Part shown: one piece after another, positions 37,629-46,302 of the stretch
Numbering within the stretch: the stretch's first letter is position 1
Layout of the letters: each line of letters begins with the position of its first letter
Origin: Acidimicrobiia bacterium
Lineage (GTDB): Bacteria; Actinomycetota; Acidimicrobiia; IMCC26256; JAOSJL01
Reading direction: 5' to 3'
DNA: 64,000 nucleotides
NCBI GenBank assembly: GCA_027494115.1
Contig: JAOSJL010000001.1
Location: 1,451,926-1,515,925 of the forward strand
The notes under the pieces: generated by a model
Databases searched by the model: none
Seen by the model: the letters and a program-made list of their open reading frames with translations, nothing else
Told to the model about the DNA's origin: nothing
Translations under genes and position numbers: made by a program

Positions 37629-38720
37629 CTAGATGCCGGTGATGCGCCGGAGCAGCGGGAGTGGATGGATCGTGGACTCCGGATCGTCGGGTGCCTCCGA
37701 TTCGCCCGACGCGATCGTTCGGGCGTCGGTGCGAGTGATGATGGCCGCGAAGCGGTATCCGGCGAATGCCTCGTACCACTCCATGTCGCGCAAGGTCACG
37801 CCGGTCGTCTTCTCGTAATACGCGATCGTCTCGTCGCGATCCGGGAATTCGATTCCCGGATCGATGTCGAGCATCTCGGCCACCTCCATGAAGAACGTGT
37901 GGAGGAAGAGGCTCCATCCCACGTCGGCCTCTCGTGGCCCCAACGCCGCGAGTTCCCAGTCGAACACGCCCACCGGTTCGAAGTCCCGGAACATGATGTT
38001 CCCGATCCGGGCGTCACCCCAGTTCATGACCGACGGCCCCGGGCTCGCGGGACGGTTCTCCACGAGCCACTCGAACGCGGCCGCGATGGTCGGATACCGC
38101 TCGACGTCGGCCGCCCATTGGAAGTATGCCCGCTCGCGGTCGAGGTACTTGTCGATGTCGTCGTCGCCCGTGCCACCACGCTCCAGGAACGAGAGATCGT
38201 GGTCGCGGGGATTCAGCGTGTGGATTCCCGCGAGGACGTCGATCGACGACATCCAGAGCCGTGCCTGGTCAGCGGGCGTCGCGTCGCGCAACCAGCCTTC
38301 GAATGTGTAGGGCGGGAGGTCCGGGGGAACGCGACCCTCGACGCGGTCCATGACGAAGAACGGTGCGCCGAGCACCGACTCGTCGGGCTCGTACCACCGT
38401 GGTCGCGGGACCGGGACCGACGTATGTTCCTGCACGACTTCGAGACACCGGAACTGGAGTTCCATGTCGTAGCTCGGAAACACGGGGACCGGGTCGTCGG
38501 GTTCCATCCGGGCCACGAGGCGCTCGCTCGGACGGCCATCGGTGGGGGCCATGTCGAACAGGATCGTCTCGCTCGATATGCCGGTGGCGTCGGAGGTCGG
38601 TTCGATGCTCACGGCGGGTGGGCCGCCGTCGATCAACGAGCCGAGCCATTCCGAGAGCCGCGCACCGAGTTCCCCAGGGTCGCGACCTCGCGGATTCGCC
38701 TTCGGCAGCGGTGCGGGCAT
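37629..38720 (-). CDS. Phosphotransferase family protein (APH/ChoK fold)
   Basis: 363 aa with AGGAGAA just before ATG 38720. APH-like kinase fold: 'GISSETILFDM' (ATP loop region), 'RLVARMEPDDPVPVFPSYD', 'GAPFFVMDRVEGRVPPDL', catalytic loop 'VMNWGDARIGNIMFRD' and metal Asp in 'VGVFDWELAALGPREADVGW'. The catalytic loop has Trp-Gly-Asp in place of His-Gly-Asp, as is common in the ACAD10-like group found near acyl-CoA and P450 genes. It probably phosphorylates a hydroxyl of a lipid or hydroxyacyl substrate (family inference). Confidence 0.82.
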   Translation of the reverse strand: MPAPLPKANPRGRDPGELGARLSEWLGSLIDGGPPAVSIEPTSDATGISSETILFDMAPTDGRPSERLVARMEPDDPVPVFPSYDMELQFRCLEVVQEHTSVPVPRPRWYEPDESVLGAPFFVMDRVEGRVPPDLPPYTFEGWLRDATPADQARLWMSSIDVLAGIHTLNPRDHDLSFLERGGTGDDDIDKYLDRERAYFQWAADVERYPTIAAAFEWLVENRPASPGPSVMNWGDARIGNIMFRDFEPVGVFDWELAALGPREADVGWSLFLHTFFMEVAEMLDIDPGIEFPDRDETIAYYEKTTGVTLRDMEWYEAFAGYRFAAIITRTDARTIASGESEAPDDPESTIHPLPLLRRITGI

Positions 38721-38730
38721 CGGGTTTCTC

Positions 38731-38764
38731 CTGGCGCGGGCTTCAGGCTGGCGCGGGTTTCAGG
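38731..38764. repeat. 17-bp tandem repeat at phosphotransferase leader
   Basis: ctggcgcgggcttcagg is followed directly by ctggcgcgggtttcagg (16 of 17 identical). It fills the gap between the SDR stop and the phosphotransferase ribosome-binding site, so it may be a slippage duplication or a paired binding site. Confidence 0.75.
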
Positions 38765-38770
38765 CGTTGC

Positions 38771-39562
38771 TCACAGATCCGCTCTCGGCATGTCGAACTG
38801 GGCGCGCTCGGTGCCACCGTCGACCTGGTACGTCTTACCGGTGACCCACGATGACGCCGGACTCGCCAGGTACAGGACCATCGTGGCGATGTCGTCGACG
38901 TCACCGATGCGGCCCATCGGCGTGTTCTCCTCGAGTTGGCGGGAGATCGCCTCATCGCTCTTCACATACTCGAGCGCGGAGGTCGCGACTGCCCCCACCT
39001 CGATGGCGTTCACCCGCACCGTCGGTGACAGTTCGGCGGCGATGTCGCGGGTCATGAACGACAGAGCCGCCTTCGCCGTGCCGTAGGCCACGAAACCCGA
39101 CATCGCCATGCTGGCGACGCGCGACGAGATGTTGACGACGGATCCACCCCCGCCGGATTCAGCCATGTGGGGGACCGCCAGGCGCGTCATCTGGAATGCG
39201 GACGTGACATTGAATCTGAACGCCTCTTCGAAATCGTCCTCGCTCGTCTGGAGGAACTCGCTGGGTGGCCACCCACCGGCGTTGTTGACGAGCACATCGA
39301 TCCTGCCGAACTCGGCCATCGTGGTGGCGACGAGTGTCTCGATGTCATCCCGCTGCATGACGTCGGTTCGAACAGCGAGTGCCCGACGGCCGCCGTCGCG
39401 GATCTGCTCGGCGGTGGCATCGATCTGGTCCTGTGAGCGTGCCGCGCACACGACGTCGGCGCCGATCTCGGCCAGTGCGGTTGCCGCGCGTTCTCCGATG
39501 CCGCGCCCGGCGCCCGTGACGATGGCGACCCGGTCGGTCAGGTCGAATCGGTCGAGAATCAT
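38771..39562 (-). CDS. SDR-family oxidoreductase
   Basis: 263 aa, intact. Cofactor loop 'VAIVTGAGRGIGERAATALA' with 'CAARSQDQ' after strand 2 (NADP-type Arg), 'VLVNNAGGWPPSEF', catalytic Ser in 'VVNISSRVASM', 'YGTAKAALSFMTRDIAAEL' (Tyr/Lys) and C-terminal 'WVTGKTYQVDGG'. FabG-like classical SDR, cytosolic, acting on an alcohol/ketone pair. First gene of a likely SDR-phosphotransferase-P450 unit. Divergent from the EamA transporter by 36 nt. Confidence 0.85.
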   Translation of the reverse strand: MILDRFDLTDRVAIVTGAGRGIGERAATALAEIGADVVCAARSQDQIDATAEQIRDGGRRALAVRTDVMQRDDIETLVATTMAEFGRIDVLVNNAGGWPPSEFLQTSEDDFEEAFRFNVTSAFQMTRLAVPHMAESGGGGSVVNISSRVASMAMSGFVAYGTAKAALSFMTRDIAAELSPTVRVNAIEVGAVATSALEYVKSDEAISRQLEENTPMGRIGDVDDIATMVLYLASPASSWVTGKTYQVDGGTERAQFDMPRADL

Positions 39563-39585
39563 CGGCGCTCCACGGGGGAGAAACG

Positions 39586-39591
39586 TAGCCT
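39586..39591 (+). promoter_or_regulatory. Leaderless -10 box TAGCCT setting a TTG start
   Basis: TAGCCT ends 7 nt before TTG 39599 of the EamA gene. No ATG or GTG is in frame nearby, so this box supports the rare TTG start. Confidence 0.5.
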
Positions 39592-39598
39592 GTGGTGC

Positions 39599-40441
39599 TT
39601 GGCACTGCTCATCGGGTTACTCACCGCGGGCGCCTACGGGAGCGCCGACTTCTTCGGCGGCTTCGCTACACGTCGCAATCCGCTGGGTGCTGTGGTGTTC
39701 ACCATGATGGCGGTCGGTCTCGTTGTCGCACCGCTTCTGCTGATCGCGTTCCCGGAACCGTTTCCGTCGGCACGCGTCGTGTGGCTGTCGGCCGGTATCG
39801 GGGTCATCGGCACCGCGTCGGTGGCGCTGCTCTACACCGGCCTCGCCATGGGGAGAATGAGTGTGGTCGCGCCCATCAGTGCCGTCGGTGGGTCGGTCAT
39901 CCCCGTCTTCTGGGGTATTGCGCGAGGGGAGCGGCCCTCGGCGATCGCGATCGTGGGCGTTGTCGCGGCGATCTGCGCCATCGGTCTCGTGGCACGGGGC
40001 CCCGGTGCGGAACCGATCGGTGGCGGGTCCCGAACTCGCGAACTGGCCGTCGCCGTCGGAGCAGGTATCGGCTTCGGCGTCGTGTTCATCTTCTTCGCCG
40101 AGACCGGTGACAGCGCCGGGTTCTGGCCGGTTCTGCTGTCGCGGTGCTTCAGCGTCCCGATCGTTCTCGGCCTCGCTCTGGTGACCGGCCGAATCCTCCG
40201 GCTACCACCCGCCGCGCTGAAACCGGCCGGTGCCGCCGGGCTTCTCGACGTGAGCGCGAACGCGCTGCAGCTCCTCGCGCTGCGGCGTGGTCTCGTCACC
40301 CTCGTCGCCCCCGTTGCCGGGCTCTATCCCGCGATCACGGTGCTCCTGGCGCGCACGGTGCTGAAGGAGCGCATGCGGCGCACGCAGATCGTGGGCCTCG
40401 TCGTGGCGCTCACGGGACTGGTGCTCATCGCCATCGGCTGA
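39599..40441 (+). CDS. EamA/DMT-superfamily transporter
   Basis: 280 aa, ten membrane segments as two five-segment EamA halves (about 1-125 and 140-280). 'LTAGAYGSADFFGGFATRR' at the start and 'LYTGLAMGRMSVVAPISAVG' with its C-terminal equivalent 'QLLALRRGLVTLVAPVAGLYPAITVLLA' are the internal duplicates. Family members export metabolites, often amino acids or other small polar compounds. Substrate unknown. TTG start inferred from the leaderless promoter. Converges on the CoA-transferase gene, 3 nt between stops. Confidence 0.85.
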   Translation: MALLIGLLTAGAYGSADFFGGFATRRNPLGAVVFTMMAVGLVVAPLLLIAFPEPFPSARVVWLSAGIGVIGTASVALLYTGLAMGRMSVVAPISAVGGSVIPVFWGIARGERPSAIAIVGVVAAICAIGLVARGPGAEPIGGGSRTRELAVAVGAGIGFGVVFIFFAETGDSAGFWPVLLSRCFSVPIVLGLALVTGRILRLPPAALKPAGAAGLLDVSANALQLLALRRGLVTLVAPVAGLYPAITVLLARTVLKERMRRTQIVGLVVALTGLVLIAIG

Positions 40442-40444
40442 TGC

Positions 40445-41677
40445 TCACCCCAGGGCCCCGGACGACCGCAGCGTCCCGATGCGGTTCTCGTCGTAGCCGA
40501 GAACGTCGTGGAGCACGCCCTCGGTGTGTTCCCCGACATCGGGAGCGCGTGTCGGTTCCGGATGCTCACCGTCGACGAGCTTGACCGGGAACGGCAACTG
40601 ATCGGCGTCGAGTCGCTCTTTGGGGATCCACGGAAAGCGATCCTGGAACTGGGGGTCGTCGGCAATCGTCTGCGGCGTGTTCACCGGAGCCATCGGTACG
40701 TCGTGCTCGAGCCCGAAGTCGATCCACTCCTGGCTGGAGCGTTCGGCGAAGATCGTCTTCAACTCGGCCTGGAGCTCACGATTACCCGGAGCGTGATCCG
40801 CGTACTGCGAGCCCGGGTAACGCTCGAACAGGTCTTCGCGTCCGACGCCTTCGCAGAAGTTCTTCCAGAAAGCCTGCTCGGAGGCCATGAACAACACGTA
40901 GCCGTCGCGTGAGTCGTAGATCTGGTAGCGGACACCCGCGCGCATTCCGGCCGTGCCCGGGGCACGGCGCTCGTAGTTGTCACTCGCGTTGCCCGTGACC
41001 TCGGATTCGGGGCGTTCGTACGCTCGCCACGTCTCGGAGCGATACCAGTCCATGTACGCGGCGGCGTCGGACTGGGCGATCTCCATCTGGGTCCCTTCGC
41101 CCGTGGCACGTGCCCGCACGATCCCTGCCAGGATTCCGAGGGCACCGAACAACGGCCCCGCGTGCATCCCCATCGAGGGGTGCTCGGGGATGACGGTGAA
41201 GCCTTCCTCGTCGATCTCGGGCTTCACGAGACCCGCCCACGTGTCGTAGGCGATGCCGTGGCTCGGAAGGTCGCGGTACGGGCCGGTGGCCCCGTAGCCC
41301 GAAATCGTGCAGAACACGACAGCGGGGTTCACCGCGCGGAGCTTCTCGAAGCCGAGCCCGCGTCGCTCCAGAGCTCCCGGTCGCATCGCCTCGACGACGG
41401 CGTCGGCGCCGCGTACGAGGTCGAGATAGACCTCCACCGCCTCGGGTTTCTTGAGATCCAACACGATGCTGCGTTTCCCGCGGCTCACGTGCAGGTGGAG
41501 GAGCGAATTCCCCTGCACGATCGGCCAGGTCATGCGACGGATGTAGTCGCCCGCGGGTGGTTCCACCTTGATCACGTCCGCACCCATGTCGGCGAGGTGC
41601 GTCGTGATGGCGCCGGGGCCGAGAAGGGAGCTCTCGACGACGCGGACTCCCTCCAGAAGGCGGGTCGTAGCGGACAT
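40445..41677 (-). CDS. CaiB/BaiF family CoA transferase (class III)
   Basis: 410 aa. 'LLEGVRVVESSLLGPGAITT' and 'LADMGADVIKVEPPAGD' start the fold, 'SIVLDLKKPEAVEVYLDLVR', 'AMRPGALERRGLGFEKLRAVNPAVVFCTISGYG', 'IAYDTWAGL' and 'PVKLVDGEHPEP' follow. The catalytic Asp expected around residue 170 falls in a region reading 'GIAYDTWAGLV', consistent with the family. It swaps CoA between carboxylic acids or steroid/carnitine-like substrates. Fits the lipid/steroid breakdown genes around it. Own promoter region (41678-41782) is shared with the divergent reductase. Confidence 0.87.
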   Translation of the reverse strand: MSATTRLLEGVRVVESSLLGPGAITTHLADMGADVIKVEPPAGDYIRRMTWPIVQGNSLLHLHVSRGKRSIVLDLKKPEAVEVYLDLVRGADAVVEAMRPGALERRGLGFEKLRAVNPAVVFCTISGYGATGPYRDLPSHGIAYDTWAGLVKPEIDEEGFTVIPEHPSMGMHAGPLFGALGILAGIVRARATGEGTQMEIAQSDAAAYMDWYRSETWRAYERPESEVTGNASDNYERRAPGTAGMRAGVRYQIYDSRDGYVLFMASEQAFWKNFCEGVGREDLFERYPGSQYADHAPGNRELQAELKTIFAERSSQEWIDFGLEHDVPMAPVNTPQTIADDPQFQDRFPWIPKERLDADQLPFPVKLVDGEHPEPTRAPDVGEHTEGVLHDVLGYDENRIGTLRSSGALG

Positions 41678-41752
41678 GGGGACCTCTCTGGTCTCTCGAC
41701 GGTTCCGGGTCGTCCCGAGCTTCCCTCGTGGAGGCGGCGACCCGGGATTCCA

Positions 41753-41774
41753 GACCCTAATGGGGGTCTAGGCT
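41753..41774. promoter_or_regulatory. Divergent promoter region with a 15-mer shared with the PPK2 promoter
   Basis: gaccctaatgggggt (41753-41767) also occurs at 46280-46294. TAGGCT (41769-41774) is 8 nt before ATG 41783 (leaderless). On the minus strand TAGGGT inside the 15-mer could be the -10 box of the CoA-transferase gene, 76 nt before its start. Confidence 0.45.
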
Positions 41775-41782
41775 CCCGCCCC

Positions 41783-42844
41783 ATGGGACATCGTGTCATC
41801 CAATGGGCGACGGGCAACGTCGGAGCGGCGGCGCTCCCCGCCATCATTCGCCACCCCGATCTCGAACTCGTCGGCGTCGTCGTGCACAGCGCCGACAAGG
41901 CAGGTAAAGACGCCGGCGATCTGTGCGGACTGCCCACCACGGGCGTGACAGCGACGAATGACGTCGACGCCGCACTCGCGCTCGACGCCGATGTCGTGTC
42001 GTACATGGCCACGGGAGACCTCCGTCCCGACGACGCCGTCGCCGACATGTGCCGCATCCTCGAGGCCGGGATGAACGTCGTCTCCACGTCGGTGGTGTCG
42101 CTCGTCTACCCACCCGCCGGCGACGAGCGGCTCGTGAAGATGCTCGACGCAGCGTGCAGGAGGGGCGGAACGTCGGCATTCACATCCGGAATCGACCCGG
42201 GCTTCGCCAACGATCTCCTGCCGATGACGATCACCGGATTCTGCGAACGGATCGACGCGGTCCGGATACGGGAGATCCTCAACTACGACACGTACGACCA
42301 GGCCGAGGTCCTCTTCGACACGATGGGCTTCGGTCAGGCGCTGGACGCCGAGCCCGTCCTGTTCTGGCCCGGTGCCGTCACGCTGGCCTGGGGCGGTGTC
42401 GTGGAGATGATCGCCGACAGCCTCGATGTGGAGCTCGACGAGATCCGTGAGACGCACGAACGCCTGCCGGCACCCGAGACGTTCGACGTGGCCGCCGGCA
42501 CGGTGGAGAAGGGGACCACGGCCGCGTTGCATTTCGAGGTGATCGGTGTGGTCGGAGGTCGTGACGCGATCGTGGTCGAGCACTACACGCGCCTGCGCGA
42601 CGATCTGGCCCCCGAATGGCCCGAACAGCCGCGCGGCGGTGGCTACGTCATCACCGTCGACGGTTCACCCTCGTTTCGCTGCGAGCTCACGATGGAGGGC
42701 GAGGACGGCGACCACAACACGGGTGGCGTGCTGGCGACGGCGATGCGTGTCCTCAACGCGATCCCCGCGGTCTGCGAAGCCGAACCGGGGCTTCTGTCGC
42801 CGCTCGACCTACCGCTCGTCACGGGCCGTCATCTGATGGCCTGA
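41783..42844 (+). CDS. DapB-like NAD(P)-dependent amine dehydrogenase family protein
   Basis: 353 aa from ATG 41783, fixed by the leaderless -10 box; the 207-codon extension in the track is antisense to the CoA transferase. N-terminal Rossmann domain as in dihydrodipicolinate reductase: 'HRVIQWATGNVGAAALPAII', 'VVSYMATGD', 'VVSTSVVSLVYPPAG'. C-terminal part 'SAFTSGIDPGFANDLLPMTI' and 'RIREILNYDTYDQAEVLFDTMGFGQ'. The same family includes 2,4-diaminopentanoate dehydrogenase and many mycobacterial proteins of unknown substrate. No DapB catalytic His pair visible, so not a lysine-pathway enzyme. Confidence 0.8.
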   Translation: MGHRVIQWATGNVGAAALPAIIRHPDLELVGVVVHSADKAGKDAGDLCGLPTTGVTATNDVDAALALDADVVSYMATGDLRPDDAVADMCRILEAGMNVVSTSVVSLVYPPAGDERLVKMLDAACRRGGTSAFTSGIDPGFANDLLPMTITGFCERIDAVRIREILNYDTYDQAEVLFDTMGFGQALDAEPVLFWPGAVTLAWGGVVEMIADSLDVELDEIRETHERLPAPETFDVAAGTVEKGTTAALHFEVIGVVGGRDAIVVEHYTRLRDDLAPEWPEQPRGGGYVITVDGSPSFRCELTMEGEDGDHNTGGVLATAMRVLNAIPAVCEAEPGLLSPLDLPLVTGRHLMA

Positions 42845-42874
42845 TCCGCCGGTCTGATGTGCCGTAGTGCGGAT

Positions 42875-43075
42875 TCAGTCGTCGGTGGTGCTCTCGTAGA
42901 GCGATTCGAGGATGTCGATTTCGCGACGCCGTCGCGACTCGCGTCGGCGGTCCCTGGCGTATCCGACGGCGTATCCGACGAGCTGCCAGCACCCGACGAC
43001 GGCGAGAGCCACCAATGCGAGGGCGAGAATGACGAGCACGGGCTCCGCTCCCTTGCAGACGATTCCTTGGCCCAT
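42875..43075 (-). CDS. Small single-pass membrane protein
   Basis: 66 aa from ATG 43075; the longer 99-aa version in the track overlaps the glycosyltransferase end. One membrane span 'VLVILALALVALAVVGCWQLVGYAVGY' is followed by a strongly basic stretch 'RDRRRESRRRREI' and an acidic C terminus. Follows the glycosyltransferase by 58 nt on the same strand. No family recognised. Confidence 0.5.
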   Translation of the reverse strand: MGQGIVCKGAEPVLVILALALVALAVVGCWQLVGYAVGYARDRRRESRRRREIDILESLYESTTDD

Positions 43076-43133
43076 GTGACCCGCGTCTGGCGCGCGTGTC
43101 AAGGGGATCCCGGGTTCGTCGTCGTTTTCGCCT

Positions 43134-43902
43134 TCAGGAAGTACCGGATTCGGCCGCTTTTCGTCTCGGCCCACCCAGACGGTGGCGCAGACGGGCCAGA
43201 CCGATGAGCGTGCGGGGGAACGCGTGAGATCACCGGAGTCCGTGAGGGCCGTCGTTCCTCGACGGCGACACCCAGAGCCGTGACGCCGAGTCCGGCCCGT
43301 TCCGCCCGGATGATCAACTCCGTGTCGAACAGGTCCTCTCCCGACGCGCAGGCCTGTGCCAGGGGCACCACCGCGGAGCGACGGAGCGCCTTCATGCCGT
43401 GGGTGTCGGAGACACGCAGACCGAATCCGACTCGCAGCAGCGTCGAGAAGGTGGCGGTCACCGCGCGTCGCGTCCAGGGACGCCGGTCGTCGGCGTCGGG
43501 GGAACGTTTGGACGCCATCACAATGGCAAGCATCGGATCATCCTCGAGGGCCGCAAGCGCTCGGTCGAGGAACTCGAGGGAGAAGTAGTCGACGTCGAAG
43601 GTCACGACGAAGCGCCCTTTCGTCTCGAGGAGCCCATGACGCAGAGCCGCCCCGTAGTCGGCGTCGGGGAGTGTGGAAGCGTCGACCTCGGGATACCGCT
43701 CAGCGAGCGACCGGGCGAGGTCGGGCGTACCGTCGGTTGACCCGTTCTCGATGATCGAGACGGCGAACGACCGATCCCGCTCGCGCAGACCCTCGACGAT
43801 GTCGGTGACGGAGTCGTCGAGGTAGTCGGCTTCGTCGTGGGCGGGGACGACCACGGCGAGCTCGATCGGTGTGTCCGGCTGTGTGCTCATGGGCGTACTC
43901 AT
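43134..43902 (-). CDS. GT2 glycosyltransferase (one frameshift)
   Basis: 255 aa after removing one base from the G5 run at 43214-43218, which restores the basic C terminus 'RTLIGLARLRHRLGG' ending at TGA 43134. GT-A fold: 'LAVVVPAHDEADYLDDSVTD', 'SIIENGSTDGTPDLA', 'YGAALRHGLLETKGRFVVTFDVDYF' (DxD-like Asp-Val-Asp) and 'SDTHGMKALRRSAV'. It resembles dolichyl/polyprenyl-phosphate sugar synthases without the membrane domain. ATG 43902 overlaps the DUF35 stop (ATGA), so translation is coupled. Confidence 0.82.
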
Positions 43903-44315
43903 GTCACGGGTCCGAACTCGAGGAGGGCGACACGATCGGTCTGCGGTGAGAACAGGATCTCGACCGGTAGATCGAGAGCGAGGTCTCCCACCTCGATCCC
44001 GCGCAGGTTTCCCACGACACGCACCCCTTCCTCGGTTTCCACGACAACGACGGCGTAGGGCAGCTCGTCGGCGAAGAAGGGATCAAGGGGGCGGTGCGTG
44101 ACGGTCCACGTGTACACCCGTCCCCGCGAGGCCGACAGCTCCCAGCTCCACGTCTCGGAACCGCATGCAGGGCAGCGGTATCGCGGCGGATGGCGCCAGG
44201 CCGAACACGTGTCACAACGCTGAAAACGCAGTTCGCCCGCCGCGCAGTGCGCGTAGAACTCCGCATTGAGTCCGACCGGTTCGGGAAGTGTCCGGGGCGC
44301 CGGGTCCGTCACCAT
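43899..44315 (-). CDS. Zn-ribbon/OB-fold (DUF35) acyl-CoA-binding partner protein
   Basis: 138 aa. N-terminal helix, then the rubredoxin-like zinc ribbon CDTC-x11-CPAC ('RFQRCDTCSAWRHPPRYRCP'), then an OB fold ('GRVYTWTVTHRPLDPFFADE', 'YAVVVVETEEGVRVVGNLRG'). Such DUF35 proteins pair with thiolases or hydratases; in Mycobacterium ChsH2-DUF35 holds the Ltp2 aldolase. The adjacent gene (1 nt between) is exactly such a thiolase-like protein, so the two should form a complex on an acyl-CoA or steroid-CoA. Confidence 0.87.
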   Translation of the reverse strand: MVTDPAPRTLPEPVGLNAEFYAHCAAGELRFQRCDTCSAWRHPPRYRCPACGSETWSWELSASRGRVYTWTVTHRPLDPFFADELPYAVVVVETEEGVRVVGNLRGIEVGDLALDLPVEILFSPQTDRVALLEFGPVT

Positions 44316-44316
44316 G

Positions 44317-45498
44317 TCAGCCGTCCGCCCCGAGAACGACGACGCTTCCGTCTCCGAAATCGCCCCAGCCCGTGACGAGCGCCAGTTCGGCGCCGTCCAC
44401 CTGGGCCTCGCCGGCCTGCCCACGGAGCTGGCGCGTCGTCTCGACGACGTGGTTGAAGCCCCACATGTGGCCCTGGGAGAGGTGCCCGCCGTGCGTGTTG
44501 GTCGGGAGAGCACCACCCGGTCCGAGTCGTCCGTCACGCACGAACGCCCCGGCCTCTCCGGGCCCGCAGAGCCCGAGGGCTTCGATCTGGAGAAGCACCG
44601 TGTACGTGAACGCGTCGTAGACGCCGAGCACGTCGAGGTCGCCCACGTCGATCCCAGCCATGCCGAGCGCGCGCGGCGCCGCGTCACTGAGCCCGATGCG
44701 GAAGATGTCGTCGCGGTTGGTGAGGTCGTCAGCGGGTGCAGGGTGGCCCTCGGCAGCACCCAGGATCGACACACGAGGCTGAGCGAGATCGCGGGACCTT
44801 TCGACGCTCGTCACCACGACCGCTGCCGCGCAGTCGGTCTCGAGGCAGCAGTCGAATTTGCGGAAGGGCTCACTGATCCACGGAGCCGTGAGGTAATCGT
44901 CCATCGTGAGCGGGCGGCCGCGCATGAGAGCCTTGTCGTTGCGCTGAGCGTGAGCGCGGAACGCGAGCGCCACCTCGCCGGCGTCCGTCGGCAGGATCCC
45001 GTAGGTCTGCTGGTAGCGGGTGGCGATCCAGCCGTAGTACTGCGCCGCCGAGCGGGCGCCGTAGGGAAGGTAGAAGTCGAGCACGGTATCGAGGACGGCG
45101 TTCGGATCCATCCCACGTCGTGGTACCGGCGTTCCTTCTCTGGGTCGGAACGCGGAGTAACCGTTCCAGCCCGCCACGACGAGGACGACCTCGGCGACGC
45201 CGGCGGCGACCGCCAACGCCGCGTGTTGCAGCGACGCCGTCGGGCTGGCACCACCCATGTGGAGGGTGCCGGAGAACCGCACGTTTCCGACGCCGAGGTT
45301 GGCTGCGAGTTCCTCCACCGTGGTGTAGCCGGGTGGGGGGATCAGACCGTCGATCTGGTCGAATCGGATTCCGGCATCCTCCACAGCGGTGGTCGCGGCC
45401 TGGAGCATGAGCTCCACCGGAAGATACGGCGATCCACGGACGTAGTCGGTTTCACCCACACCGACGATCGCAGCTCTGTGTGCGAAGCCTTCACTCAC
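44317..45498 (-). CDS. Thiolase-like lipid-transfer protein, Ltp2-type
   Basis: 393 aa from GTG 45498. Thiolase fold: '[20 protein letters not shown]', '[20 protein letters not shown]' (the nucleophile position is occupied by Gly/Met, not the usual Cys), '[20 protein letters not shown]', '[20 protein letters not shown]' (Tyr and Asp as in Ltp2 aldolases) and '[20 protein letters not shown]'. The missing Cys and a DUF35 partner point to retro-aldol cleavage of a beta-hydroxyacyl-CoA, as Ltp2-ChsH2 does in cholesterol side-chain removal, instead of Claisen thiolysis. Substrate is inference. It begins 7 nt after the PPK2 gene ends. Confidence 0.85.
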   Translation of the reverse strand: MSEGFAHRAAIVGVGETDYVRGSPYLPVELMLQAATTAVEDAGIRFDQIDGLIPPPGYTTVEELAANLGVGNVRFSGTLHMGGASPTASLQHAALAVAAGVAEVVLVVAGWNGYSAFRPREGTPVPRRGMDPNAVLDTVLDFYLPYGARSAAQYYGWIATRYQQTYGILPTDAGEVALAFRAHAQRNDKALMRGRPLTMDDYLTAPWISEPFRKFDCCLETDCAAAVVVTSVERSRDLAQPRVSILGAAEGHPAPADDLTNRDDIFRIGLSDAAPRALGMAGIDVGDLDVLGVYDAFTYTVLLQIEALGLCGPGEAGAFVRDGRLGPGGALPTNTHGGHLSQGHMWGFNHVVETTRQLRGQAGEAQVDGAELALVTGWGDFGDGSVVVLGADG

Positions 45499-45505
45499 GC
45501 CGAGA

Positions 45506-46273
45506 TCAGTCCGGGTCGACGGGCGGGATCAGGACGCCCCGTTGAGCGAAGGCATTCTCGATCGCGGCGATCGTGGTCTCGATCACGGCGACACGTGCCC
45601 AGCGCTTCGACTCACCCGCGATGACGTACCAGGGTGCGCCCGGAACGTCGGTGCGTTCCAGCATCTCCTCGACGGCCTCCTCGTACTGCGGACGCTTGCG
45701 GCGATTGCGCCAATCCTCCTCGGTGAGCTTCCAGCGCTTCAGAGGGTCTTCCTGACGCCGCTTGAATCTCTTCGCCTGCTCGTCGTGGGAGATGTGGAAC
45801 CAGAACTTCAGGAGAACGGTGCCGTCGTGAGCGAGCATCTCCTCGAGGTTGACGATCTCGTCGTAGGCTCGCCTCCACTCCTGTTCGGTGGCGAAACCCT
45901 CGACGCGCTCGACGAGCACGCGCCCGTACCAGGACCGGTCGAGAATCGCCATACCGCCCCATCCGGGGAGCGACGGCCAGAATCGACGAAGCCAGTTGTG
46001 GCGCAGCTCGTCGGGGGTCGGTGCTGCGAACTGCACGACACGCACATGCCGGGGATCCATCCGGGCGACGAGTCGCCGGATGGCACCGCCCTTGCCCGAG
46101 GCATCCCATCCCTCGATGAGGATGAGCACGGGAGGCCCGAGGCCCTGGGTGCCGAGGAGGCCCCCGAGGGTGAGACGCAACTGGATCAGGCGCTCCTGCG
46201 CGGCTTCCAGTCGCTCGGCTTCTTCCTTGCGACCCAGGCGCAGGGTCAGATCGACGTCGTCGAGGCGTCCCAT
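45506..46273 (-). CDS. ppk2: Polyphosphate kinase 2 family protein
   Basis: 255 aa from ATG 46273. Walker A '[18 protein letters not shown]' (about 53-70), '[21 protein letters not shown]', Walker B/lid '[21 protein letters not shown]' and '[33 protein letters not shown]'. A class I-type PPK2 that phosphorylates nucleoside diphosphates (or monophosphates) with polyphosphate; sequence alone does not say which. A leaderless -10 box precedes the ATG, so it is transcribed independently of modABC 29 nt upstream. Confidence 0.9.
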   Translation of the reverse strand: MGRLDDVDLTLRLGRKEEAERLEAAQERLIQLRLTLGGLLGTQGLGPPVLILIEGWDASGKGGAIRRLVARMDPRHVRVVQFAAPTPDELRHNWLRRFWPSLPGWGGMAILDRSWYGRVLVERVEGFATEQEWRRAYDEIVNLEEMLAHDGTVLLKFWFHISHDEQAKRFKRRQEDPLKRWKLTEEDWRNRRKRPQYEEAVEEMLERTDVPGAPWYVIAGESKRWARVAVIETTIAAIENAFAQRGVLIPPVDPD

Positions 46274-46280
46274 GCGTCGG

Positions 46281-46286
46281 ACCCTA
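46281..46286 (-). promoter_or_regulatory. Leaderless -10 box TAGGGT for ppk2
   Basis: On the minus strand TAGGGT is followed by 7 nt and ATG 46273. It is part of the 15-mer gaccctaatgggggt shared with the 41.75-kb promoter. Confidence 0.5.
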
Positions 46287-46302
46287 ATGGGGGTGGAGGC
46301 CC

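Noticed and set aside
41162-42844. 560-aa version of the DapB-like reductase
   Set aside because: The first 207 codons are antisense to the CoA transferase; start 41783 has homology and a promoter.
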